From Herbaspirillum chlorophenolicum (GTDB lineage: Bacteria > Pseudomonadota > Gammaproteobacteria > Burkholderiales > Burkholderiaceae_D): DNA of 64,000 nt. The notes under the pieces are model-generated. The model was not told the DNA's origin. It saw only the letters and a list, made by a program, of their open reading frames with translations, and ran no database searches. The translations under genes were made by a program, and so were the position numbers. Within the stretch, counting starts at the first letter, position 1. Each line of letters begins with the position of its first letter. Positions 48,431 to 56,717 of this stretch are shown here, in pieces. The DNA lies in the NCBI RefSeq assembly GCF_001189955.1, contig NZ_LFLT01000016.1, positions 45,138 to 109,137 on the forward strand, in the 5' to 3' direction.

Positions 48431-49945
48431 TTAAACGTGCGCGAAGGCCCGCTCCGCTTCCGTCTCGCGCGGCTGGCGCGCCAGGAAACGCCCGGCGCGC
48501 TCGCCGGTGGCTTTCTTGTCGCTGCCGCGATAGGCCAGCTTGCCATTGACCCAAACCGCATCGATGCCATGCGCCGGCTGCATCGGGTCGGTGAAGCTGG
48601 CAGCGTCGCGCACGGTATCGGCATCGAACAGCACCAGGTCGGCCCAATAGCCTTCCCGCACGAAGCCGCGCTCGTGCAAGCCGAAACGCAGCGCCGACAG
48701 GCCGGTCATCTTGCGCACCGCAGCCGCCAGCGAGAACAGCTTCTGTTCGCGGCTGTAATAGCCGAGCACGCGCGGGAAAGCGCCCCACAGGCGCGGGTGC
48801 GGCAACGGATCGTTAGGCAGGCCATCGGAACCGACCACGGTGGCCGGATGGGACAGGATGCGGTTGACGTCATCGTCCGACATGCAGTGGTAGACGGCGC
48901 CGGCCGGCATCAGGCGGGCGGCCGCGGCATGCAGGTCGACCTGCCATTCGGCGGCGACCTGCTTGAGCATCTTGCCGCCTTGTTCCGGATGCGGCTCGGA
49001 CCAGGTGACCTGGATATCGTAAGCGTCGGTCACCTGCTTGAGGTCCAATGTCGACGAGCTGGCGGTATAGGGATAGCAGTCGCAGCCGACGTGCTGATGC
49101 TTGCCGGCCAATTCCAGCGCCTTGAGCACTTCGCCGCTGCGTCCCCAGTTCTCGACGCCGGCGCACTTCAGGTGCGAAATCACCACCGGCACGCGCGCAT
49201 GCTTGCCGATGCGGAATGCCTCATCCATGGCATCGAGGATGTCGGCGAATTCGCTGCGCAGGTGGGTGGCGTACATGGCGCCGAACTCGGCCAGCGGCTC
49301 GGCCAGCGCCAGTACTTCGGCGGTGGGCGCGTTGATCGCGTTGCCGTAGGCCAGGCCGGTGGACAGGCCCAGCGCGCCGTGCTCCAGCGCCTCGTTCAGT
49401 TGCGCGCGCATGCCGGCGATCTCTTGCTCGCTGGCGGCGCGGTCGAGGCGGTCCATATGGTTGTTGCGCAGTGCCGTATGGCCGACCAGTGCAGCGACGT
49501 TGATCGATGGCTGCGCGGCATTGACCGCCGCCACATAACTGGCGAAGGTCGGGTAATGGAAAGCCTCGGACTTGCCCAGCAAGTTCATCGGATCGGGCGG
49601 ATCGCCCTTGAGGCTCACCGGCGCGGCGCTGATGCCGCAATTGCCGACCACCACGGTCGTCACGCCCTGCGACAGCTTGGGAAACATCTCGGGGGTGCGG
49701 ATGACGTTGGTGTCGTCATGCGTATGCACGTCGATGAAGCCGGGCGAGAGCACGCGGCCGGTAGCGTCGATGGTGGTGTCCGCCTGCCAGCCGGACAATT
49801 GGCCGATAGCGGCGATGCGGCCGGCCGTCACGGCGACATCCGCCGCGACAGGATCAGCGCCGGTACCATCAATGACGAGGGCGTTGCGGATCAGCGTATC
49901 GCAATGGCCGGTGGCAGATGTGGAATTGGAATTGGCAAGGGTCAT
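48431..49945 (-). CDS. N-acyl-D-amino-acid deacylase family amidohydrolase
   Basis: Metal-dependent amidohydrolase of 504 aa, D-aminoacylase type. It hydrolyses the amide of N-acyl-D-amino acids, giving carboxylate and free D-amino acid. Metal-site motifs are FIDVHTHDD (residues ~71-79), VGNCGISAAP with the bridging Cys, MYATHLRSE, VISHLKCAG and the final GSDGLPNDP. Length is normal. It starts one base after the rpiR stop, so it is co-translated with the regulator. In this setting N-acetyl-D-glucosaminate would be a reasonable substrate (inference). Confidence 0.9.
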   Translation of the reverse strand: MTLANSNSTSATGHCDTLIRNALVIDGTGADPVAADVAVTAGRIAAIGQLSGWQADTTIDATGRVLSPGFIDVHTHDDTNVIRTPEMFPKLSQGVTTVVVGNCGISAAPVSLKGDPPDPMNLLGKSEAFHYPTFASYVAAVNAAQPSINVAALVGHTALRNNHMDRLDRAASEQEIAGMRAQLNEALEHGALGLSTGLAYGNAINAPTAEVLALAEPLAEFGAMYATHLRSEFADILDAMDEAFRIGKHARVPVVISHLKCAGVENWGRSGEVLKALELAGKHQHVGCDCYPYTASSSTLDLKQVTDAYDIQVTWSEPHPEQGGKMLKQVAAEWQVDLHAAAARLMPAGAVYHCMSDDDVNRILSHPATVVGSDGLPNDPLPHPRLWGAFPRVLGYYSREQKLFSLAAAVRKMTGLSALRFGLHERGFVREGYWADLVLFDADTVRDAASFTDPMQPAHGIDAVWVNGKLAYRGSDKKATGERAGRFLARQPRETEAERAFAHV

Positions 49946-49946
49946 A

Positions 49947-50831
49947 TCAGTCTCCCAGCGGCTGGTGGCGATCGCCTCCGCCGCGATGCGTGTCGAGCAC
50001 GTATTTCAGCCGGCGCAGGCGCTCCTGGCTGTTCTCTTTCTGCAGCAGGGCAAGCTCCAGCACCAGCATGTCGAGCGTCACCATCATGGCGTAGCGTGAT
50101 GAGGACGGTTTGAAAATCAGGTCGGTTTCCAGCGTCTTGATCGGCAGCAGCACATCGGCCATCTTCGCCAGCGGCGAACCGAGTGCGGTAATGGCGATCA
50201 TCTTGACGCCATATTCGCGCGCCACCTCGCAATTGGCCAGCAGTTCAGGCACATTGCCGGTAGCGGAAAACACCAGCAGCACGTCGTTCTTTTCCAGCGT
50301 GGCGGCCACCATCTTTTGCAGCATGGCATCGTGATAGGTCGCCACCGGGCGCCCCAGGCGCACCAGGCGATAGCGCGCCTCGTCGGACATCATGGTGGAA
50401 CCGCCGCCCATGCCGAAACAGTAGATCATGCGGGCATCGCGCAGGAGGCCGGCGGCTTCCATCAGCATGTCCGGATTGAGCATGGCGCGGTTGAGCTCCA
50501 GCACCGCGTGGATATCGTTGTAGACCAGATCAGCCAGTTCCGGCGGCTGCGCGGAAGGCGCGGCCTTGGCGCCGTCGAAGAAGCGCTGCCCCACCGCCAC
50601 CGCCTGCGCCAGCAGGAACTTGAACTCACGCACGTCGCGGCAGCCCATGGCCTTGGCGAAACGTGTCACGCTGGCTACGGATACGCCGGCCTTGGACGCC
50701 AATTCACCGATGCTGGCGCTGGCGGCCGACGACAGGTCGCCCAGGATGGCCTCGGCCACCTTCTGTTCGGCCAGGCGCAGCGTGCTGCTGCGCTCGGTGA
50801 TGCGGGAGACGATGTCGAAAGTGTGGGCCAT
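49947..50831 (-). CDS. RpiR/MurR-family transcriptional regulator
   Basis: DNA-binding regulator of 294 aa: an N-terminal RpiR helix-turn-helix (about residues 1-75, with SIGELASKAGVSVASVTRFAKAMG as the recognition part) and a C-terminal SIS sugar-phosphate domain (about 110-270, with MIYCFGMGGGSTMM and LVFSATGNVPELL). I chose the ATG at 50831; a longer frame to 50915 would cut into the divergent operator. RpiR proteins usually sense phosphosugars. With a KDG kinase in the cluster, KDPG is a natural effector candidate (inference). Confidence 0.9.
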   Translation of the reverse strand: MAHTFDIVSRITERSSTLRLAEQKVAEAILGDLSSAASASIGELASKAGVSVASVTRFAKAMGCRDVREFKFLLAQAVAVGQRFFDGAKAAPSAQPPELADLVYNDIHAVLELNRAMLNPDMLMEAAGLLRDARMIYCFGMGGGSTMMSDEARYRLVRLGRPVATYHDAMLQKMVAATLEKNDVLLVFSATGNVPELLANCEVAREYGVKMIAITALGSPLAKMADVLLPIKTLETDLIFKPSSSRYAMMVTLDMLVLELALLQKENSQERLRRLKYVLDTHRGGGDRHQPLGD

Positions 50832-50882
50832 GAAATCAAGTCGAAGATTTGCGTATGCTGTGCCGCAGCTTGCGGAATATGT

Positions 50883-50933
50883 TTTCCGGAAACAATTTAT
50901 GTTATTTACTAACACGCTTAAAACATAGTAAAT
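50883..50933. promoter_or_regulatory. Putative RpiR operators in divergent promoter
   Basis: Two symmetric sequences lie between the divergent rpiR and deaminase genes. One is TTTCCGGAAA at 50883-50892, a perfect 10-bp palindrome. The other is ATTTACTA (50904-50911) with TAGTAAAT (50926-50933), an 8-bp inverted repeat with 14-bp spacing. The region is AT-rich and within 50-100 bp of both starts. Operator function is inferred from symmetry and place. Confidence 0.5.
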
Positions 50934-50979
50934 TCAAGGGTATTATTACGTCAATCCAATTTTTACAGGAATAATTGCG

Positions 50980-52272
50980 ATGAATGATACAAACTACCAA
51001 ATTGCTTATCAGACCGGCATCATCGACCCTGTAAACAAGGGCCTGGGCTCCCTGGAGCAGCCGCTGGCGCCGCAGCAGGCAGGTTCGGTCAAGTGGAACC
51101 TGCTCAATGAAGACATCAGCCTCCCGACCGCCGTTCTCTACGAAGAAAAACTCGCACACAACCTCAAGTGGATGCAGGACTTCGTCGGCCAATACAAGGT
51201 AAAGCTGGCGCCGCACGGCAAGACCACCATGGCGCCCAAGCTGTTCAAGCGCCAGCTCGACACCGGCGCCTGGGGCATCACCCTGGCCACCGCACACCAG
51301 ACCCTGGCCGGCTACCGCCATGGCGTGCGCCGCGTGATCATGGCCAACCAGCTGGTAGGCAAGCGCAACATGGCGATCATCTCGGAGCTGCTGGCCGATC
51401 CCTCTTTCGAATTCTTTTGCCTGGTGGACTCGGCCGACCTCGTCGACCAGCTCGGCCGTTTCTTCGCCGAACGCAAGCAAACCCTGAACGTGCTGCTGGA
51501 GCTGGGCCCGGCCGGCGGGCGCACCGGCGTGCGCAATGACGAGCAGCAAGCCGCCGTGCTGGAAGCCGTCAAGCGCTGGGACAGCATCGCGCTGGCCGGC
51601 GTGGAAGTGTATGAAGGCGTGCTCAAGGAAGAAGTGGACATCCGCACATTCCTGCAGCGCGCAGTGGCCTGTGCCAAGGCGCTCGCGCAGCAAGGCCTGC
51701 TGGCCAAGCGCGTGGCGCGCGGCCCGGCGGTGCTGACCGGCGCCGGTTCGGCCTGGTACGACGTGGTGGCAGAAGAGTTCGCCCAGGCCGACATCGGCGT
51801 GCCGCTCGACGTGGTGCTGCGCCCCGGCTGCTACCTGACGCACGACGTCGGCATCTACCGCGCCGCGCAGGCGCAGATCCAGGTACGCAACCCGGTCGCG
51901 CACAGCATGCGCAGCCAGCTGCAACCGGCGCTGCAGCTGTGGGCCTACGTGCAATCGATCCCCGAAACCGACAAGGCCATCATTGCGCTGGGCAAGCGCG
52001 ATGCCGCCTTCGATGCCGGCCTGCCGCTGCCGGTCGCGCGCTTCCGCCCGGGCAACGACAGCCAGCCGTCGGCCACGCCCGCGCACTGGGAAGTGACCGG
52101 CATGATGGACCAGCACGCCTACCTGAAGATCGCCGCCGGCGACGACATCAAGGTCGGCGACATGATCGCCTTCGACATCTCGCACCCCTGCCTGACCTTC
52201 GACAAGTGGCGCCACCTGCCGGTGGTGGACGGGAAGTTCGACGTGATCGACATCGTCCAGACCTTCTTCTGA
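50980..52272 (+). CDS. PLP-dependent D-amino acid deaminase/dehydratase, fold type III (DSD1/D-threonine aldolase-like)
   Basis: Protein of 430 aa with the alanine-racemase-like barrel of eukaryotic-type D-serine dehydratases and D-threonine aldolases. The PLP lysine is expected at Lys81 in APHGKTTM. The C-terminal metal site is visible as His402 and Cys404 in SHPC (Zn ligands in DSD1), with another His in DQHAYLKI. It could act on D-serine-like or 2-amino sugar acids. With a following KDG kinase, a D-glucosaminate ammonia-lyase reaction giving 2-keto-3-deoxygluconate fits well (inference). Start ATG at 50980 is 28 bp before the kinase unit's partner frame and follows ACAGGAAT. Confidence 0.87.
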   Translation: MNDTNYQIAYQTGIIDPVNKGLGSLEQPLAPQQAGSVKWNLLNEDISLPTAVLYEEKLAHNLKWMQDFVGQYKVKLAPHGKTTMAPKLFKRQLDTGAWGITLATAHQTLAGYRHGVRRVIMANQLVGKRNMAIISELLADPSFEFFCLVDSADLVDQLGRFFAERKQTLNVLLELGPAGGRTGVRNDEQQAAVLEAVKRWDSIALAGVEVYEGVLKEEVDIRTFLQRAVACAKALAQQGLLAKRVARGPAVLTGAGSAWYDVVAEEFAQADIGVPLDVVLRPGCYLTHDVGIYRAAQAQIQVRNPVAHSMRSQLQPALQLWAYVQSIPETDKAIIALGKRDAAFDAGLPLPVARFRPGNDSQPSATPAHWEVTGMMDQHAYLKIAAGDDIKVGDMIAFDISHPCLTFDKWRHLPVVDGKFDVIDIVQTFF

Positions 52273-52300
52273 CCCATCCACAGCCAGCACAGTCAAGAAC

Positions 52301-53221
52301 ATGAGCAACAAGATCCTCGCCTACGGCGAAGCCATGGTGGAATTCAACCAGAGCATTTCCCAGTCGCGCAATTATCTGGAAGGCTTCGGCGGCGACACCT
52401 CCAACTTCGCCATCGCCGCCGCCCGCCAAGGCGCCGATTGCGCCTACATCAGCGCGGTCGGCGACGACCACTTCGGCCGCAACCTGCTGGACCTGTGGCA
52501 GACGGAAAAGGTCGGCACCGAGCATATCAGCGTCGTCCCGGGCGCCTCGACCGGCATCTACTTCGTCACCCATGACGGGGCCGGCCACCACTTCCACTAC
52601 CTGCGCGCCGGTTCTGCCGCCAGCCGCTACACGCCGCAGCAATTGCCGCTGGACGACATCGCCCGGGCCCATGTGCTGCACTTGTCCGGCATCAGCCTAG
52701 CCATCAGCGAAAGCGCCTGCGACAGCGGCCTGGCCGCGATGGCCCACGCGCGCAAATCCGGCGTACTGACATCGCTGGACACCAACTTGCGCCTGCGCCT
52801 GTGGCCGCTGGAACGCGCCCGCGAGAAGATGGTCGAGGCCTTCAAGCTGTGCGACATCTGCCTGCCAAGCTGGGAAGACGTTTCCATGCTGACCGGCCTG
52901 GAAGACCGCGACGCCATCGTCGACCAGTTGCTGTCGTATGGTGTCAAGCTGGTGGCGTTCAAGCTGGGCGAGCAAGGCTGCTATGTCGCCACGCCCGACG
53001 AACGCCGCATGGTGGCGCCGTATCCCGTGCAGGCGTTGGACGCCACCGGCGCCGGCGACTGCTTCGGCGGCGCCTTTGTGGCGGAATTGGTGGCGGGCCG
53101 CGATCCTTTCAGCGCCGCGCGTTACGCCAATGTGGCGGCGGCGCTGTCGACCACCGGCTACGGTGCGGTCGAGCCCATCCCAAGCCGCCAGAAAGTCGAA
53201 GCGGCCCTGAAGGCCGCCTGA
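52301..53221 (+). CDS. kdgK: 2-keto-3-deoxygluconate kinase, PfkB family
   Basis: Carbohydrate kinase of 306 aa that would phosphorylate KDG to KDPG for the Entner-Doudoroff pathway. PfkB motifs are present: GGDTSNFAIAAARQGADCAYISAVGDD near residues 29-55, and DATGAGDCFGGAFVAELV with the catalytic Asp near 252. It starts 28 bp after the deaminase stop and is clearly co-transcribed. The KDG assignment rests on overall likeness to KdgK; another sugar acid could be the real substrate. Confidence 0.87.
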   Translation: MSNKILAYGEAMVEFNQSISQSRNYLEGFGGDTSNFAIAAARQGADCAYISAVGDDHFGRNLLDLWQTEKVGTEHISVVPGASTGIYFVTHDGAGHHFHYLRAGSAASRYTPQQLPLDDIARAHVLHLSGISLAISESACDSGLAAMAHARKSGVLTSLDTNLRLRLWPLERAREKMVEAFKLCDICLPSWEDVSMLTGLEDRDAIVDQLLSYGVKLVAFKLGEQGCYVATPDERRMVAPYPVQALDATGAGDCFGGAFVAELVAGRDPFSAARYANVAAALSTTGYGAVEPIPSRQKVEAALKAA

Positions 53222-53241
53222 TATCCATTGCGTTTTAGGGC

Positions 53242-53266
53242 GGGTTGCCGGTTTGCCCGGCAACCC
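53242..53266. terminator. Hairpin between convergent genes
   Basis: GGGTTGCCGG (53242-53251) and CCGGCAACCC (53257-53266) form a perfect 10-bp stem with a 5-base loop. It lies exactly between the convergent kdgK and TPR-methyltransferase stops. It lacks a T-run on either side, so it may need Rho or act as an mRNA 3'-end stabiliser. Confidence 0.55.
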
Positions 53267-53269
53267 AAG

Positions 53270-54607
53270 CTACCCCAGGCGTTTCGCCACGAACAGTATG
53301 CCGGCCACCGACTGCCGGATCTCCTCGCGCAGGATCTGGTCGCTGTCGTGCACCACTTCCATTCCGCTGTTTTTCAAATGCTGGCGCACATAGTCGCGGC
53401 TGTGCCGATAGCGTCCGCTGGCGTGCAGGCAAAAGCCTGATGGCGCCGTATCCTGCGGCTCGACCGCTTCCACCGTGAAGATGAAATAGCCGTCCTTGCG
53501 CAGCGCGCCGGCAACCTGCCTGAACACGACGCCAAGGTCGCCGAAGTAGATCATGGTGTCGGCTGCCGCCACTAGGTCGCAGGACAAGGGATGGCGGCTC
53601 AGGTAATCGCCGATCTCGGCCTTTTCGAGATGGGCATAATGCCCGCCGGCCCGTGCCTTCTCCAGCATCTTGCCCGCCAGGTCGACGCCGGTGATCGTAT
53701 GCGCGAACGGCGCCATGTAGGGGCCGCACAGGCCGGTGCCGCAACCGATATCGAGCGCCTCGAACTGGCGCGCAGGCTGTGCCACCAAGGCCAGGCCCTC
53801 GCCGATCAGGCGGGGACCGCGGTAACCCAGGCTCTCCAGCAGGTTGGATTCGAAGGTATCGGCGTAGTGGTCGAAGTGGAATTCGATATAGCGGTCCGAT
53901 GCGCGCTCAGGCACATCCAGTTGCGAACATGCGGCCAGCATGTGAGCCGCGATCGGATTGCCCGGTTCTTCCTCCAGCCAGGCGCGGTAAGCCTGTGCGG
54001 CTTCCTGCAGACGGCCGAGGAAGTAGAAGGAAATCCCCAGCATCTGCTTGGACTTGCCTTCCAGCGGCGGCAGCACGTAGGCGCGGCATTGGTAATGAGA
54101 GGCCTGCATCTTGTCGCCTGCCGCCTCATGGATATTGCCCAGGTGGAGCAAGGCCGGGACGAATTCGGGATCGATCTCCACCACGCGCAGGAAAGACTGT
54201 GTTGCGTCTTCTTGCTTGCCTTGCTGCAGTTGGGCGGCGCCGAGGTTATTCCAGATCGTATGGTCGCCGGGAGCGATGGCCAGCGCATCGCCGTAGGCTT
54301 GCTCGGCCTCATCGAAGCGGCCAAGCGCAAACAGCACATTGCCGAGGTCGTTTTGCCAGCCCGCATCCTCAGACTCGAGGGCGCAGGACAGCATCAGTTT
54401 TTCGACAGCTTCATCGTGCCGACCGACCTGATGCAGGTAAATACCGAAGTAATGCAGCGCCAGCGGCTGGATCGGGTCCTGTTCCAGCACCGCCTCATAG
54501 ACGGCGGCAGCGGCGTCCAACTGCCCCGCCATGTGGGCATCGATGGCTTGTCGCAGCGAGGCCAGATGCTCCGGATTGTCGTTAGAAAGCGATTCAGGCG
54601 ATTGCAT
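53270..54607 (-). CDS. TPR-repeat protein fused to SAM-dependent methyltransferase
   Basis: Protein of 445 aa. The first ~200 residues are tetratricopeptide repeats (for example LHYFGIYLHQVGRHDEAVEKL, NDLGNVLFALGRFDEAEQAYGDALAI, NNLGAAQLQQGKQEDATQSF), which bind partner proteins. The C-terminal half is a class I methyltransferase with motif I ALDIGCGTGLCGPYMAP, then GVDLAGKMLEKAR and VAAADTMIYFGDL. The substrate is unknown. The start is uncertain: 54607 is chosen as the first Met before the repeats; Met codons at 54652 and 54676 are possible, none with a clear ribosome site. Confidence 0.85.
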   Translation of the reverse strand: MQSPESLSNDNPEHLASLRQAIDAHMAGQLDAAAAVYEAVLEQDPIQPLALHYFGIYLHQVGRHDEAVEKLMLSCALESEDAGWQNDLGNVLFALGRFDEAEQAYGDALAIAPGDHTIWNNLGAAQLQQGKQEDATQSFLRVVEIDPEFVPALLHLGNIHEAAGDKMQASHYQCRAYVLPPLEGKSKQMLGISFYFLGRLQEAAQAYRAWLEEEPGNPIAAHMLAACSQLDVPERASDRYIEFHFDHYADTFESNLLESLGYRGPRLIGEGLALVAQPARQFEALDIGCGTGLCGPYMAPFAHTITGVDLAGKMLEKARAGGHYAHLEKAEIGDYLSRHPLSCDLVAAADTMIYFGDLGVVFRQVAGALRKDGYFIFTVEAVEPQDTAPSGFCLHASGRYRHSRDYVRQHLKNSGMEVVHDSDQILREEIRQSVAGILFVAKRLG

Positions 54608-54791
54608 TAAGGAGTCCCCGATCAATGGCGGCAATGTTGTGCCAGTGTACATCGTCTTTACATTTTCCTTACTCATGTAAACGACAAATGCGCACGCAAT
54701 GGCCACTGCATGGCGGGCCATTTTTTCCAATCTTTCGGGGGGAGACTTTTCAAGCGCGGCGAGTCCTGCCAGAACGGCGTGGCTGAAAAAA

Positions 54792-54815
54792 AAGCCGCTT
54801 ACAAAAGCAGCTTTG
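54792..54815 (-). terminator. Intrinsic terminator of the second MocR gene
   Basis: AAAGCCGCTT and AAGCAGCTTT pair with one mismatch around ACAA. On the minus strand the stem runs into TTTTTTTT. It lies about 22 bp after the MocR stop, separating it from the TPR-methyltransferase gene. Confidence 0.8.
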
Positions 54816-54836
54816 GAGATACATCAAATAAACCTG

Positions 54837-56381
54837 TCAGGCTGCCAGGCTATGCCCGATCTGGCCCAACTGGCGCAAGGCCTGATCCAGTTCACGGGTG
54901 AAGGGATGGCCGCAGCAGATGCGCAGGAAATGCCCATAACGGTTGGAGTTGGAAAAGATCGCGCCAGGCGATACCCCGACGCCCTCCGCCAGCGCCTGCT
55001 CAAACAGGCGCTGCGAGCACACCTGCGAGGGCAGTTCCACCCACATGCCGACGCCACCGCTGGGCACGGTCAGGCGCGTGCCTTCCGGGAAGTACGCAGC
55101 GATCGATTCAGCCATGCGCTCGCGCTGCTCCTTGAGCAGCTCGCGCAGACGCCGCAGATGGCGGTCGTAAGCCGGACTGGCAAGAAAATCGGCGGCCGTG
55201 ATCTGGGTCCACTCCTCATTGGCGCGGGTATGGGTGAACTTGAGCATCATCACCCGCTCATGCCAACGGCCGCCGTTCATCCAACCCAGGCGCATGCCCG
55301 GCGCCAGCACCTTGTTGAGCGAAACGCAATAGATCACATTGCCGCTGCGGTCGCGGCTCTTGAGCGTCGAAGGCGCCACATTGCCATCGGCCAGCTCGGT
55401 GTAGGCGTCATCCTCGATCAGCGGCAGATGCAATTCTTCGCACAGGCGCACCAGCTTATCCTTGTTGACATCGGGCATGATGCAACCGAGCGGGTTCTGC
55501 AGGTTGGGCACGACCACCACGGCCTTGATATTGCCGTAGGTGCGCACTGCCAGTTCCAGCGCCTCGGCCGAAATCCCCGTATGCGGGCTGGTCGGGATCT
55601 CCAGCGCGCGCATACCGAGGTTCTCCAGTGCCTGCAACAAGCCAAAGTAGGTCGGCGACTCCACTGCGATGGTGTCGCCAGGGCCGGCGACGGCGCGCAG
55701 CGCAAGGTTGAGCGCCTCGATGCAGCCGTGCGTGACCACTACCTCATCGGCGTCGATGCGCATGCCGGCGTTGAGTGCGCGGCGCGCCACCGCCTGCCGG
55801 AACCCCTGGTTGCCATTGTGCGGCATGGCGCTGGTAAGCAGCTCAGGATGCTCGCGCAAGGCGCGCATGGCGGCCTGCTTGAGGGTATCGACGGCATATA
55901 GCTCCGGCGCGCAAGTCATTCCGGACAAGTCGATGCGCGGTGCGCACTTCTGGCGCAGCGCGATGTACTTGGAGACCTTTTCGTGGATGCCGACGTATTG
56001 GGCCGGATCGATCGCCATCAGGCTCTTGGGCTCCTGCACCGGGCGGATCGCCGAGCGGCGCGGCTGGCGCACAAAGTAGCCGGAACGGGGCCGCGCTTCC
56101 AGCCAGCCCCCCTCTTCCATATGGCGCAAAGTCTGCAAGGAAGTCGACAGGCTGACCTGGTGCTGGCGCATCAGGTCGCGCACCGATGGCATGCGGTCGC
56201 CTACCACCAGGGTGCCGGCCTGTATGGCGCCCTGATAATGCTCGGCCAGCTTACGGTACAGCGGCATGCGGGAAGCACCGGCATCGGGTACGGCGTCGGA
56301 GCCTGAAGGGGCGGAAACCGTGCCGTCGGTCAGCGCCGGCCGGGTGTCGGTAGAGTCGGGAATAAGCAGGCTGGTATCCAT
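54837..56381 (-). CDS. MocR-type GntR-family regulator with aminotransferase domain
   Basis: Transcription factor of 514 aa: a GntR winged helix at about residues 40-108 (PSVRDLMRQHQVSLSTSLQTLRHMEEGG) joined to an aminotransferase-like PLP domain. The PLP lysine is Lys357 in SLNKVLAPG, and other contacts are in THGCIEALNLALRA and VPNLQNPLG. A 37-residue low-complexity N-terminal leader precedes the HTH. I chose the ATG at 56381; the frame opens with a TTG at 56405. It diverges from a DUF2917 gene, a pairing I recall as common in betaproteobacteria. The effector is unknown. Confidence 0.87.
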   Translation of the reverse strand: MDTSLLIPDSTDTRPALTDGTVSAPSGSDAVPDAGASRMPLYRKLAEHYQGAIQAGTLVVGDRMPSVRDLMRQHQVSLSTSLQTLRHMEEGGWLEARPRSGYFVRQPRRSAIRPVQEPKSLMAIDPAQYVGIHEKVSKYIALRQKCAPRIDLSGMTCAPELYAVDTLKQAAMRALREHPELLTSAMPHNGNQGFRQAVARRALNAGMRIDADEVVVTHGCIEALNLALRAVAGPGDTIAVESPTYFGLLQALENLGMRALEIPTSPHTGISAEALELAVRTYGNIKAVVVVPNLQNPLGCIMPDVNKDKLVRLCEELHLPLIEDDAYTELADGNVAPSTLKSRDRSGNVIYCVSLNKVLAPGMRLGWMNGGRWHERVMMLKFTHTRANEEWTQITAADFLASPAYDRHLRRLRELLKEQRERMAESIAAYFPEGTRLTVPSGGVGMWVELPSQVCSQRLFEQALAEGVGVSPGAIFSNSNRYGHFLRICCGHPFTRELDQALRQLGQIGHSLAA

Positions 56382-56442
56382 AACAGCATCATCTTCTTGC
56401 AGCAAAAACCAGAACAGATACAGAGTATTCGAAAAAAGACGA

Positions 56443-56504
56443 TAACAGATTCAAAATTCACTGCCTGTTACGCCACAGTCTGTTTTTTCCTGTGCCTGTT
56501 GCGC
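56443..56504. promoter_or_regulatory. Putative MocR operator: direct and inverted half-sites
   Basis: GCCTGTTACGC (56463-56473) and GCCTGTTGCGC (56494-56504) are near-identical direct repeats 31 bp apart, about three helical turns. TAACAG at 56443-56448 forms an inverted partner to CTGTTA at 56465-56470. They lie just upstream of the divergent MocR gene, a typical arrangement for autoregulated MocR genes. Function is inferred. Confidence 0.5.
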
Positions 56505-56528
56505 TTTTGCCGCTCTCCTTAGACTTCA

Positions 56529-56691
56529 AGAACCTGTTCAACATCTCGGCGAGAGTTGGGCAAATGTCATTTCAGGATGGGATGCAAGGCGCAAAACGTA
56601 GACGGGCCGTGCGGCCCGGCGAGGCTTTGCAACGCCGCAGACCGCCTGAAAGGGCATTTGAACAAGCTCGGCGAGATGTTGAACAGGTTCT
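56529..56691. repeat. Dispersed 163-bp palindromic repeat, copy 1
   Basis: The element begins AGAACCTGTTCAA and ends with the exact complement TTGAACAGGTTCT. Its two halves are imperfectly complementary through most of the length (for example TTTCAGG near 56570 against CCTGAAA near 56644), with a GC-rich centre GGGCCGTGCGGCCC. A second copy lies at 59471-59632 with about 80% identity by eye. It contains no gene and resembles an ERIC-like or MITE-like intergenic repeat. It sits between the MocR operator region and the DUF2917 gene. Confidence 0.85.
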
Positions 56692-56717
56692 CAGAACCCA
56701 ACAGACGGAGGAACATC

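Noticed and set aside
56556..56717. Upstream extension of the DUF2917 frame into the repeat
   Set aside because: The extension is repeat DNA, while the ATG at 56718 has a strong ribosome site.
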